Shown here: positions 47,010 to 54,506 of the stretch, in pieces
How the letters are laid out: each line of letters starts with the position of its first letter
How positions within the stretch are numbered: position 1 is the stretch's first letter
Source: Lysinibacillus irui
GTDB lineage: Bacteria > Bacillota > Bacilli > Bacillales_A > Planococcaceae
Direction of reading: 5' to 3'
Length of the DNA stretch: 64,000 bases
NCBI RefSeq assembly: GCF_028877475.1
Contig: NZ_CP113527.1
Coordinates: forward strand, 1,605,501 to 1,669,500
The notes under the pieces: model-generated
What the model saw: the letters and a program-made list of their open reading frames with translations, nothing else
Told to the model about the DNA's origin: nothing
Databases searched by the model: none
Program-made: the position numbers and the translations under genes

Positions 47010-48350
47010 ATGCAACAAAAAATACCTTTCTCAACCTATGCAGTCATTGGAACTATGTTATTTGGACTGTATTTCGGTGCAGGGAACCTTATTTTCCCAA
47101 TTCAAATGGGGCAATTAGCAGGGACCAATTTTTGGTTTGGATTAATCGGGTTTTTAGTCACTGCCATCGGGCTGCCATTCCTCGGAATTTTAGCCATTGG
47201 TTTATCAGGAAGTAATGGCTTACGGGATTTAGCGAGCCGTGTCCATCCTGTTTTTGGTATCGTATTTTCTTTGGCGCTCTATTTAACCATTGGGCCATTT
47301 TTTGCGATACCACGTACAGCAACCGTACCATTTGTGGTAGGCTTTGAGCCATATATTGAAGCTCAGCATGCAACATTGCTATTAGCCGTATTTAGCTTTC
47401 TATTTTTTGCTGTTGTTTACTATTTTTCTTTAAATCCAGCGAAAATTATGGATTATATTGGGAAATATTTAACACCTGCTTTTTTAGTTGTCTTATTTAT
47501 TTTGATTATTACAAGCATTGTGAAACCGATGGGGCACTTCCAGCAGCCAATCGGTGATTATATAGATAATGCCTTTATGACAGGCTTTAAAGAGGGCTAT
47601 AATACAATGGATGCCTTAGCATCATTAGCCTTTGGGATTGTTGTCATCAATGCGATTAAAAGTGCAGGAATTACGGATCGAAAGCAGATAGCGAAGGCTA
47701 CCTGGACTTCAGGAATATTTGCGATGGCTTTAATGATGCTAATTTACGGATTAATCACATTTATGGGCGCTTCCAGCATTGGAGCAGTAGGCACTTTTGA
47801 GAATGGTGGTTTAATTTTTGCCGCAGTAGCGGATCACTATTTCGGCTCATTTGGGGCCATTTTATTAGCTGTTATCATTGTTCTTGCATGTTTAAAAACG
47901 AGTATTGGTTTAATTACTTCATGTAGTGAATTTTTCCATCAAGTGTTTCCAAAAATCAGCTATAAATGGTTTGTATTTTTATTATGTGTTGTGTCCTTTA
48001 CGATTGCAAACTTTGGCTTAAACAATATTATTCAATTTGCTATCCCCGTTTTAATGTTCCTGTACCCATTAGCGATTGTCTTAATTTTGCTGGCACTTAG
48101 CTCATCATTCTTTAAAAATAAGCAAACGGTATATGCTATTGCGATGATTTTTACATTTTTCATTAGTTTGATTGATGGTTATAAAGCATTAATTGAAAGT
48201 GTACCAGGCGCAAAGTTAGGTGTCTTGGATGCTGTAGAAAAGGCCTATTCAACGATTCTACCTTTTTATGATATTGGCTTAGGGTGGATACTACCAGCGA
48301 TTATTGGTGCTATAATTGGAAGTCTGTTTCCATCAAGAAAAGTACTATAA
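47010..48350 (+). CDS. brnQ: Branched-chain amino acid transporter, BrnQ/LIVCS family
   Basis: A 446-residue polytopic transporter with about 12 helices. GLYFGAGNLIFPIQMGQLAG at the N-terminus is the family signature, and IPRTATVPFVVGFEPY plus YNTMDALASLAFGIVV are also characteristic. It imports leucine, isoleucine and valine with a cation. The start at 47010 has AAGGAG 10 nt upstream; the longer frame to 46947 lacks one. Monocistronic. Confidence 0.93.
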   Translation: MQQKIPFSTYAVIGTMLFGLYFGAGNLIFPIQMGQLAGTNFWFGLIGFLVTAIGLPFLGILAIGLSGSNGLRDLASRVHPVFGIVFSLALYLTIGPFFAIPRTATVPFVVGFEPYIEAQHATLLLAVFSFLFFAVVYYFSLNPAKIMDYIGKYLTPAFLVVLFILIITSIVKPMGHFQQPIGDYIDNAFMTGFKEGYNTMDALASLAFGIVVINAIKSAGITDRKQIAKATWTSGIFAMALMMLIYGLITFMGASSIGAVGTFENGGLIFAAVADHYFGSFGAILLAVIIVLACLKTSIGLITSCSEFFHQVFPKISYKWFVFLLCVVSFTIANFGLNNIIQFAIPVLMFLYPLAIVLILLALSSSFFKNKQTVYAIAMIFTFFISLIDGYKALIESVPGAKLGVLDAVEKAYSTILPFYDIGLGWILPAIIGAIIGSLFPSRKVL

Positions 48351-48356
48351 TGAATA

Positions 48357-48400
48357 AAAGCACGCACAGAAAATAATTTTTACTGTGCGTGCTTTTTGCT
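48357..48400 (+). terminator. Bidirectional terminator between brnQ and SDR gene
   Basis: AAAAGCACGCACAG and CTGTGCGTGCTTTTT form a near-perfect stem. Confidence 0.9.
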
Positions 48401-48403
48401 TGT

Positions 48404-49162
48404 TTAGTAAGCTGTCCAGCCACCATCTACTGCAATGACTTGTCCATTCACAAAGCTTGCCTCGTCTGATCCAAGGAAAATAGCTAATTGAGCAATTTCT
48501 TCTGGTTGACCAGCACGCGGATTAATCGATAGACCAAGTGCTTGGCGTGCTGCACCAGTTTGGCTCATATTGGTCATTGAAGAGGCGATATTCGTCATGA
48601 CTGCTCCAGGCGCAATACCATTGCAGCGAATATTTTTATCAGCATACATAAACGCTGTGTTTTTTGTTAATCCAACAACGGCATGTTTTGAAGCTGTATA
48701 GGCAGCACCTGCACGTGCCCCATATAAGCCACCCGCAGAAATATTATTGACAAAGACACCGTGTCCTTGCGCAAGGAAAATGTCTGTCGCCATACGCATC
48801 GAGCGCATCACAGCTGTTGTATTTACCGCAAATACTTTATCCCATCGTTCATCGGAAATTTCACCAACAGGCTCCATCCCATCCATGATCCCTGCATTGT
48901 TTACTAAAATATCTAATTGACCATAGTTTTGTTTCGTTTCATCAAATAAACGCTGTAAGTCTTCTGTTGATGCGACATTTGTTTGAATGGCAAATGCTGT
49001 ACCTCCAGCCGCTTGAATACCATCCACAACCGCTTGGGCACCGTCTAAATTTAAGTCTGAAACAACAACCTTAGCTCCTTCTTTTGCATACCCTTCAGCG
49101 ATGGCTTTCCCCATACCTGAAGCTGCACCTGTTACTATAGCTACTTTACCTTCTAATCTCAT
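48404..49162 (-). CDS. SDR-family oxidoreductase
   Basis: A 252-residue classical SDR. TGAASGMGKA, NNAG, NISAG...YTASKHA (Ser-Tyr-Lys) and the C-terminal GQVIAVDGGWTAY are intact. The wording resembles 3-oxoacyl-ACP reductase-like SDRs of unknown substrate. Start at 49162 selected because GAGGAGG precedes it; the extension to 49219 is not supported. Divergent from a TetR gene that probably regulates it. Confidence 0.88.
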   Translation of the reverse strand: MRLEGKVAIVTGAASGMGKAIAEGYAKEGAKVVVSDLNLDGAQAVVDGIQAAGGTAFAIQTNVASTEDLQRLFDETKQNYGQLDILVNNAGIMDGMEPVGEISDERWDKVFAVNTTAVMRSMRMATDIFLAQGHGVFVNNISAGGLYGARAGAAYTASKHAVVGLTKNTAFMYADKNIRCNGIAPGAVMTNIASSMTNMSQTGAARQALGLSINPRAGQPEEIAQLAIFLGSDEASFVNGQVIAVDGGWTAY

Positions 49163-49262
49163 CTCAAAAACCTCCTCATTGTCTTCATTAGATATTGAAC
49201 ATCTGTTCATTAAAATCATATAATAAACTTGAAAGCGATTTCAATATGCAAAAAATCATGAT

Positions 49263-49280
49263 GTGTTGAGTAATCAACAC
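49263..49280. promoter_or_regulatory. Palindromic candidate TetR operator
   Basis: GTGTTGA-GTAA-TCAACAC is a 7-4-7 perfect inverted repeat between the divergent SDR and TetR genes, 35 bp before the TetR start. Confidence 0.55.
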
Positions 49281-49314
49281 TTTTGTAAAAACTGTTTAGT
49301 AAGGAGCTGAAAAA

Positions 49315-49896
49315 ATGAGCACAACGGATTTACGAATTATAAAAACAAAGCAAGCCTTGCATGAAGCCTTATTAACATTGCTCAGTCAAAAACCGTTGGA
49401 ACAAATTTCTATCGCTGAAATATGTAGAGAGGCTAAGGTGAATAGAGGCACCTTCTATTTACATTACGAGCAAAAAGAAGGACTCTTTGAAGAATACTTT
49501 CAGGAGATCATGGAGGACTTATATCAATCCTATGAAGAACCATATCGGGCAGTAACCACCTTGGATACCGATCAACTCGATCCAAATACCATTCGAATCT
49601 TTCATCATATTGAACGCTTTAAAATGTTTTATCGCATTGTGTTTTCTAAAAATGTCCCGTTAACATACTATTACATGCTTTTTGACGGCATATATTCTCT
49701 GCTCAAGCGGGATATTACACATCATCATGAACATCAAATGGCCGATCATATTTCCATTGATTATTATAGCGCCTATCAAGCAAATGCAATCATCGGCCTA
49801 ATCATCCAGTGGTACCGAGGCGATTTTACAGATAGTGTGACCATGTTAAATCAGCAGCTTGCGGCAATCTTAAGGAATGTAAGAAGTGGTGGGTAG
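49315..49896 (+). CDS. TetR-family regulator with TetR_C_8-type C-terminus
   Basis: A 193-residue regulator. Residues about 8-55 form the HTH (ISIAEICREAKVNRGTFYLH). The C-terminal YYSAYQANAIIGLIIQWYRG fits the DhaS-like TetR_C_8 domain. AAGGAGCTG lies upstream. Its last codons (…SGG and TAG stop) are made from the first unit of the 21-bp array that starts at 49886, so the protein's tail has been set by the repeat. Confidence 0.88.
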   Translation: MSTTDLRIIKTKQALHEALLTLLSQKPLEQISIAEICREAKVNRGTFYLHYEQKEGLFEEYFQEIMEDLYQSYEEPYRAVTTLDTDQLDPNTIRIFHHIERFKMFYRIVFSKNVPLTYYYMLFDGIYSLLKRDITHHHEHQMADHISIDYYSAYQANAIIGLIIQWYRGDFTDSVTMLNQQLAAILRNVRSGG

Positions 49897-50965
49897 ACTG
49901 CGCCAATTGATGGATAGAGAGGAAAAGCGGAGGATAGACCACGTAAAGTGATGGATAGAGAGAGAATAAGTGGATAGAAAAGAGAAAGTGGCGGATAAAC
50001 CGCACAAAGTGATGGATAGAGAAGGAAAAGTGGAGGATAGAGAAGGAAAAGCGGAGGATAGACCACGCAAAGTGAAGGATAGAGAGGAAAGAAGCGGATA
50101 GGACAGAGAAAGTGGCGGATAAATCTTGCAAAGTGACGGATAGATCAGGGAAAGTGATGTATAGAACGGTAAAGTGATGGATAGAGAGAAAAGAAATTGA
50201 TAGAAAAGAGAAAGCGGCGGATAAATCCTACAAAGTGACGGATAGACCATGCAAAGTGATGGATAGAGTGGGGAAAGTGATAGATAGAACGAGTAAAGTG
50301 ACGGATAGAGAGAGAAGAAGTGGATAGAAAAAGGAAAGTGGCGGATAAATCTTACAAAGTGACGGATAGAGAAGGAAAGCGGTGGATAGACCATGCAAAG
50401 TGACGGATAGAGAAGGGAAAGTGGAGGATAGACTGGGCAAAGTGACGGATAGAACGAGTAAAGTGATGGATAGAGAGAGAAGAAGTGGATAGAAAAGAGA
50501 AAGTGGCGGATAAACCGCATAAAGTGATGGATAGAGTAGGAAAAGCGGTGGATAGACTGCGCAAAGTGAAGGATAAGAGGGAAGAAGCGGATAGGACAGA
50601 GAAGTGGTGGATAAACCGCATAAAGTGATGGATAGAGTAGGAAAAGCGGTGGATAGACTGCGCAAAGTGAAGGATAAGAGGGAAGAAGCGGATAGGACAG
50701 AGAAAGTGGTGGATAAACCGCACAAAGTGATGGATAGAGAAGGAAAAGCGGTGGATAGACCGCGCCAAGTGAAGGATAGAGAGGAAAGAAGCGGATAGGA
50801 CAGACAAAGCGGCGGATAAATCTTGCAAAGTGACGGATAGAGCAGGAAAAGTGACGGATAGACCGCGCCAAGTGATGGAGACCGCACAAAGTGACGGTTA
50901 GAGCCAGAAAAGTAGTGGATAAACCGCAACAAGCGGCGGATAAACCTTGCTATAGTGCTGGATAG
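49886..50965. repeat. 21-bp tandem repeat array 2 (GTGATGGATAGA-type)
   Basis: About 50 head-to-tail units, mostly 21 bp with some of 18-22 bp. Each has a conserved first half, GTGATGGATAGA or GCGGTGGATAGA, and a second half drawn from a few types (GAAGGAAAA, CCGCGCAAA, ACGAGTAAA, GAGAGAAGAA). A five-unit higher-order repeat starts at 50503, 50604 and 50706 (period 101-102 bp). Strand composition is strongly purine-rich on the plus strand. Long open frames on the minus strand (for example 49870-50889) follow from the unit length and have no ribosome site. Array lies between the 3' ends of two convergent genes. Sequence is unrelated to array 1. Confidence 0.93.
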
Positions 50966-51017
50966 GCACCTCAAAGAGCAGCGTAGAACCCCGAAATCAA
51001 TAGGCCCGCCATAATAA

Positions 51018-51055
51018 AACGCTGAACCACAGAGTATCTGGTCCAGCGTGTATTA
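51018..51055 (-). terminator. Terminator of the ABC-2 permease gene
   Basis: On the minus strand ACGCTGGACCA pairs with TGGTTCAGCGT, followed by TTTATT. Confidence 0.75.
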
Positions 51056-51057
51056 AT

Positions 51058-52233
51058 TTATTGAGCTGGTGGCGTGGGCTTTAAGGCGACTACTACTGTT
51101 GCAAGGGTCATTGTCACAAGGATGATGATGCCTAAGGAGCTGCTGTTTTGTAGTAAATTGTCGGCACTTCCGCCAAATATAATGGTATAGTAGCCATCAG
51201 CTCCGTAAGTAGCGGGTAGCATGGCGGCGACATTGTTGTACCAGTCAGAGAGCATATTTTTGGGGACGAGTACGCCTGATGTTACGAGTTGGAGGGAGAG
51301 GGCGCAAATATTAAAGACCATCCCAACGTTACCAAAGAGAATAACAAAAACTTGTGCTAGACAAAGGAAAGCTAAATACATGATAGATTGAAAGAAGTAG
51401 ATAGAGAGAAAGCTTTCGTTGCTAGTAATATCAAAGACCTGCATTAAGGCAATTGTTAGCAATGGTAGGGTAAAGGCTACGGTCACATTGAGTAGCTGTC
51501 TTGCTAAAAATAATTGCCATTTGGATAGACTTTCTCGAACAATTTGGGCAGCTTGCTGGTGTTGCATAATCATCACCATAGCACCGACAAAGGATGAAAT
51601 GATCACCATAAGTGGTACAAAGTTTGCCGCAAAGCCTTTCGCGTTATTGGTTTTAACAATAGTACTCTCGATTGCATGGTCTTTGACAGTCATAACGGTT
51701 GTCTTGACGGACGCGGTAATTTGCTGTGCAGTATTTTGCTCAAAAGGAAGCTTTGCAAATTGTTGAGAAAAGACCTCGATTGCCTGATTTTGTTGCATTG
51801 GATAAAGGGCTTGATTCATTTCTTCAGTCATTTGCTTTGCTACATCCTCCATCATGTTTTTCGCCACGCTTGCATTGGCTTGATTAATAGCGTAAATAAT
51901 TTCCGCTTCTTTTCCTGCTTCAAGTTGCTTCGTAAAATCTACTGGAATGTGCAGTATCATATTAATTTGTCGTTCGTTTAATGCTTGCTCAGCATGCTCC
52001 ATTGACGAATAGTCCTCTATGGCAAAAGGACTAGACTCTTTGATATTCTGTGCTAGCTGTTGCCCCAAGGCGGTATCCTCTGAGACAATGCCGATGGTTA
52101 ATTGCTCGGCTCTTTCATTGACACCATCATACGCTGTCATCCAAATAGTAAAGAAAATTAATTGAAAGGCAATGGTAGCGACAATGCCTATATAGGTTTC
52201 ACGAACGCGCAATAATGTTTGTAAACCTTTCAT
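51058..52233 (-). CDS. ABC-2 type membrane permease (YhgE/Pip-like)
   Basis: A 391-residue membrane protein. One N-terminal helix (residues about 15-35) is followed by a large external region to about 200 and five or six C-terminal helices. This is the ABC-2/YhgE-type layout. LVTSGVLVPKNMLSDWYNNV is a typical segment of the group. No ATPase gene is adjacent. GGGGGTAATAAA is the ribosome site. A palindrome identical in core to one before the TetR gene lies 20 bp upstream, so it is probably repressed by that TetR. Confidence 0.78.
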   Translation of the reverse strand: MKGLQTLLRVRETYIGIVATIAFQLIFFTIWMTAYDGVNERAEQLTIGIVSEDTALGQQLAQNIKESSPFAIEDYSSMEHAEQALNERQINMILHIPVDFTKQLEAGKEAEIIYAINQANASVAKNMMEDVAKQMTEEMNQALYPMQQNQAIEVFSQQFAKLPFEQNTAQQITASVKTTVMTVKDHAIESTIVKTNNAKGFAANFVPLMVIISSFVGAMVMIMQHQQAAQIVRESLSKWQLFLARQLLNVTVAFTLPLLTIALMQVFDITSNESFLSIYFFQSIMYLAFLCLAQVFVILFGNVGMVFNICALSLQLVTSGVLVPKNMLSDWYNNVAAMLPATYGADGYYTIIFGGSADNLLQNSSSLGIIILVTMTLATVVVALKPTPPAQ

Positions 52234-52251
52234 TTTATTACCCCCTGAATT

Positions 52252-52267
52252 AAGTAAGTACTTACTT
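52252..52267. promoter_or_regulatory. TetR operator before the ABC-2 permease gene
   Basis: AAGTAAGTACTTACTT is a perfect 16-bp palindrome. Its GTAAGT..TTACTTGCAT core recurs at the tetR start (52905-52888, minus strand). Confidence 0.75.
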
Positions 52268-52278
52268 GCATTGATAGG

Positions 52279-52317
52279 AAAAATTTTTTCTAGGAAACGA
52301 GTCCCCTAGAAAAAATC
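52279..52317 (-). terminator. Hairpin at the end of the TetR gene
   Basis: ATTTTTTCTAGG and CCTAGAAAAAAT pair around the tetR stop codon with A/T tracts on both sides. Confidence 0.6.
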
Positions 52318-52877
52318 GAAACACTTGTCTGTAAAAGTTCTTCGGTTGGTATGTCAGACACAATAGTGCCAAGTCGAGCACGTGACATAAAATGACCAAA
52401 ATTTAGGGCAATGAGCGATAATGCAGCTGCTTCAAAATCCAATTCTCTTATTTTCCCTCGCTGATGCATTTCTTGAAAGTAGTGAATAAGCTCCTTCTTA
52501 ATCAGAAGGGGAATATTCGCAATTTCCTCACTAATTTCAGGGAACTGAATGGACTCCTTAAAGCCAATCATTACAAAGTCTTTAATCGACATTAAAAACT
52601 GGAAATGTTTCAGTGAGAAGTTGAATAAATCTTTTTCTAATTCCCATGTGACATTTTGATTAATCTCCTGTTGTAAAAGTGGATAATAAGAAAATTGTTC
52701 AATAATGGCTTTTAATAAACCACGCTTGTTGCCGAAATGGCGGAAAAGAGTGACTTCGTTGACACCTGCTAATTCTGCAATGGTTTTGGTAGTTGCAGCT
52801 GTATAGCCCTTTTCACTAATCAATTGTAGTGCAGCTTCGATTATTCGTTCTGCCGTTCCCTTCGTTGTCAAAAACAT
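52290..52877 (-). CDS. TetR/AcrR-family regulator of the ABC-2 permease
   Basis: A 195-residue regulator. IIEAALQLISEKGYTAATTK and the recognition segment LAGVNEVTLFRHFGNKRGL give the HTH at residues about 10-55. The start at 52877 follows AAAGGA; a TTG 6 bp further in and upstream ATGs are alternatives. It is upstream of and co-directional with the permease gene, and each has a copy of the same palindrome in front, consistent with autorepression and repression of the permease. Confidence 0.87.
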   Translation of the reverse strand: MFLTTKGTAERIIEAALQLISEKGYTAATTKTIAELAGVNEVTLFRHFGNKRGLLKAIIEQFSYYPLLQQEINQNVTWELEKDLFNFSLKHFQFLMSIKDFVMIGFKESIQFPEISEEIANIPLLIKKELIHYFQEMHQRGKIRELDFEAAALSLIALNFGHFMSRARLGTIVSDIPTEELLQTSVSIFSRGLVS

Positions 52878-52887
52878 ACTTCCTTTC

Positions 52888-52906
52888 ATGCAAGTAATCA
52901 CTTACA
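52888..52906. promoter_or_regulatory. TetR operator before the tetR gene
   Basis: Minus strand GTAAGTGATTACTTGCAT differs from the site at 52254-52271 at only two bases. A possible promoter (TTGCAG, 17 bp, TAGTAT) lies just upstream on the minus strand. Confidence 0.7.
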
Positions 52907-52975
52907 TACTAACATAGCGTATGATGTTCTGCAACAAAATGGTTGGACTATAGGAAATAACAGGTAATATAAGCA

Positions 52976-53004
52976 TTGACAATTATATCGACTGCTGATA
53001 TATT
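52976..53004 (+). promoter_or_regulatory. Promoter of the PadR operon
   Basis: TTGACA (52976-52981), 17-bp spacer, TATATT (52999-53004). Confidence 0.8.
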
Positions 53005-53042
53005 TTTTATATCGACTGGCGATATATTGATGGGCGATATAG
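52984..53042 (+). promoter_or_regulatory. Paired PadR operators
   Basis: TATATCG-ACTGC-TGATATA (52984-53002) and TATATCG-ACTGG-CGATATA (53008-53026) are two palindromes 24 bp apart, the second perfect; a half-site GCGATATA follows at 53035-53042. They cover the spacer, -10 and start region. ATAT-rich palindromes of this type are usual for PadR proteins. Confidence 0.8.
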
Positions 53043-53054
53043 AGGGGGATTTGT

Positions 53055-53369
53055 ATGACACAGGAGCATCCGCCATTAACAGAAGGCGTTTATTATATTT
53101 TATTAGCTTTATATGAGGTTAGACATGGTTATGGCATTATGCAATTAGTGGAAGAATTGAGCAATGGGCGTGTGCGTTTAGGGGCTGGAACTATTTATGG
53201 AGCGATTAAAACATTGCTGGAACGAGGCTGGATAGAGGCTCTTGATGAGGATGGTAGAAAGAAGGAGTATATCATTACTGAAACTGGGAAATCGGTTGTT
53301 GACTATGAAATTTTGAGATTAAGGGAACTTTTTGACAATGGTATCCGTATAACGAGAGGAGTTGAATAA
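53055..53369 (+). CDS. PadR-family transcriptional regulator
   Basis: A 104-residue winged-helix repressor. GVYYILLALYEVRHGYGIMQ at the N-terminus and LGAGTIYGAIKTLLERGWIE are the PadR hallmarks. It is the first gene of an operon with two DUF2812 genes and an ABC transporter, and its promoter has two palindromes it probably binds. The signal could be a membrane-active compound exported by the transporter (inference). Confidence 0.92.
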   Translation: MTQEHPPLTEGVYYILLALYEVRHGYGIMQLVEELSNGRVRLGAGTIYGAIKTLLERGWIEALDEDGRKKEYIITETGKSVVDYEILRLRELFDNGIRITRGVE

Positions 53370-53370
53370 T

Positions 53371-53907
53371 ATGCATAAATATCGATTGATGATTAATCCC
53401 TATGCAATTGAGAAATGGGTCAATGATATGGCTTGTAAGGGCTGGCATTTGAAAAAATTCACATGGATTCGTTTTACGTTTGAACGTGGAGAGTCAGGTA
53501 GCTATATTTATCGCCATGATGAATTAGAAAGATTTGGCACTCACTATGAAGAGGATTATCTCGAATTTCTGAAATCCTCTGGCATTGAGCAAGTAGATCG
53601 CTCTGGCAATTTTGTATTTTTTAGAAAAGCGGCACAGGAGGGTCCATTTGAGCTGTATACAGATAAAAAAACGAAACTAGGCACTCTGTCAAAAAAGATG
53701 ACCGTCTTGCTTTCTCTTATTCTACTTAATTTACTCATCGGCATAACTGGTTTGACTGGGGATTTTTCCGAACGCACAATGGATTGGGTTGGTTTCACGA
53801 TGAATATGCTAAATCTAATTGTCGTTGTGTTATTCTCTTTTCCATTAATTAAGCTAATACGTGTACGCAATCGATTAAAGAGAGAACTAAATGTGTTTTC
53901 AGATTAA
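53371..53907 (+). CDS. DUF2812 protein, copy A
   Basis: A 178-residue protein. Residues about 1-110 form DUF2812, with EKWVNDMACKGWHLKKF near the N-terminus and SGNFVFFRK and GPFELYTD further on. Two membrane helices lie at about 118-160. The start at 53371 overlaps nothing and has AGAGGAG upstream. DUF2812 genes regularly follow PadR genes, suggesting a sensor or partner of the regulator; no function is proven. Confidence 0.85.
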   Translation: MHKYRLMINPYAIEKWVNDMACKGWHLKKFTWIRFTFERGESGSYIYRHDELERFGTHYEEDYLEFLKSSGIEQVDRSGNFVFFRKAAQEGPFELYTDKKTKLGTLSKKMTVLLSLILLNLLIGITGLTGDFSERTMDWVGFTMNMLNLIVVVLFSFPLIKLIRVRNRLKRELNVFSD

Positions 53908-53979
53908 TGGATTGATCATTATTTTCTGGGAAATCAGAAAATATTGAAAAGGGAAACTTTATTGTAAGGGTGAGGCTAG

Positions 53980-54492
53980 ATGAAAAAAAGAGTGTATCGT
54001 TTTTTTATTGATTACGAAAAGGAAGAACGATGGGTTAATGATATGGCAGATCGGGGGTGGAATTTAAAGAAAACAATGGTAGGCTACTTTGTGTTTGAAA
54101 AAGGAACGCCAGGTCAATATTTTTATCGAAATGAATTCGTTAATAGGAAATCAAAGGATTATTTTGAGTTTCTAAACATGATGAATATTGAATGTGTAAG
54201 CAAATTCGGTGGTTGGGCCTATTATCGAAAGCTACAATCAGAGGGACCCTTTGAAATATTTACTGATGCAACTTCGAAAATTAACTATATCAAATCGATG
54301 AATCGTATTTTTATACTATTGTTGCTGTTTAATGTACTGGCGGGGATGTATAATCTTTCGATCGGAAGCGTAATCAACTCTAGTGTAGGTTGCCTGAATG
54401 TGATCGTCTCTATAATGGTACTTATATCCGTATCGAAAAATGAAAAACGTAAAAAGGGTTTGAAAAAAAACTTACATATATTTGAAGGATAA
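53980..54492 (+). CDS. DUF2812 protein, copy B
   Basis: A 170-residue paralogue of the preceding protein with the same order: EERWVNDMADRGWNLKKTM, FGGWAYYRKLQSEGPFEIFT and two C-terminal helices. The two copies differ at most positions, so the duplication is old. It lies 72 bp after copy A; that gap has a palindrome ATTTTCTG-GGAAAT-CAGAAAAT (53921-53942), either a weak terminator or a CodY-type site. AAGGGTGAGGC precedes the ATG. Confidence 0.85.
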   Translation: MKKRVYRFFIDYEKEERWVNDMADRGWNLKKTMVGYFVFEKGTPGQYFYRNEFVNRKSKDYFEFLNMMNIECVSKFGGWAYYRKLQSEGPFEIFTDATSKINYIKSMNRIFILLLLFNVLAGMYNLSIGSVINSSVGCLNVIVSIMVLISVSKNEKRKKGLKKNLHIFEG

Positions 54493-54506
54493 GGAGGATT
54501 TACAAC

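Noticed and set aside
49826-50974. Overlapping minus-strand frames of 70-340 codons in array 2 rich in Tyr, Pro, Ser, Leu
   Set aside because: By-products of the 21-bp period. They overlap one another in all three frames and one runs into the TetR gene.
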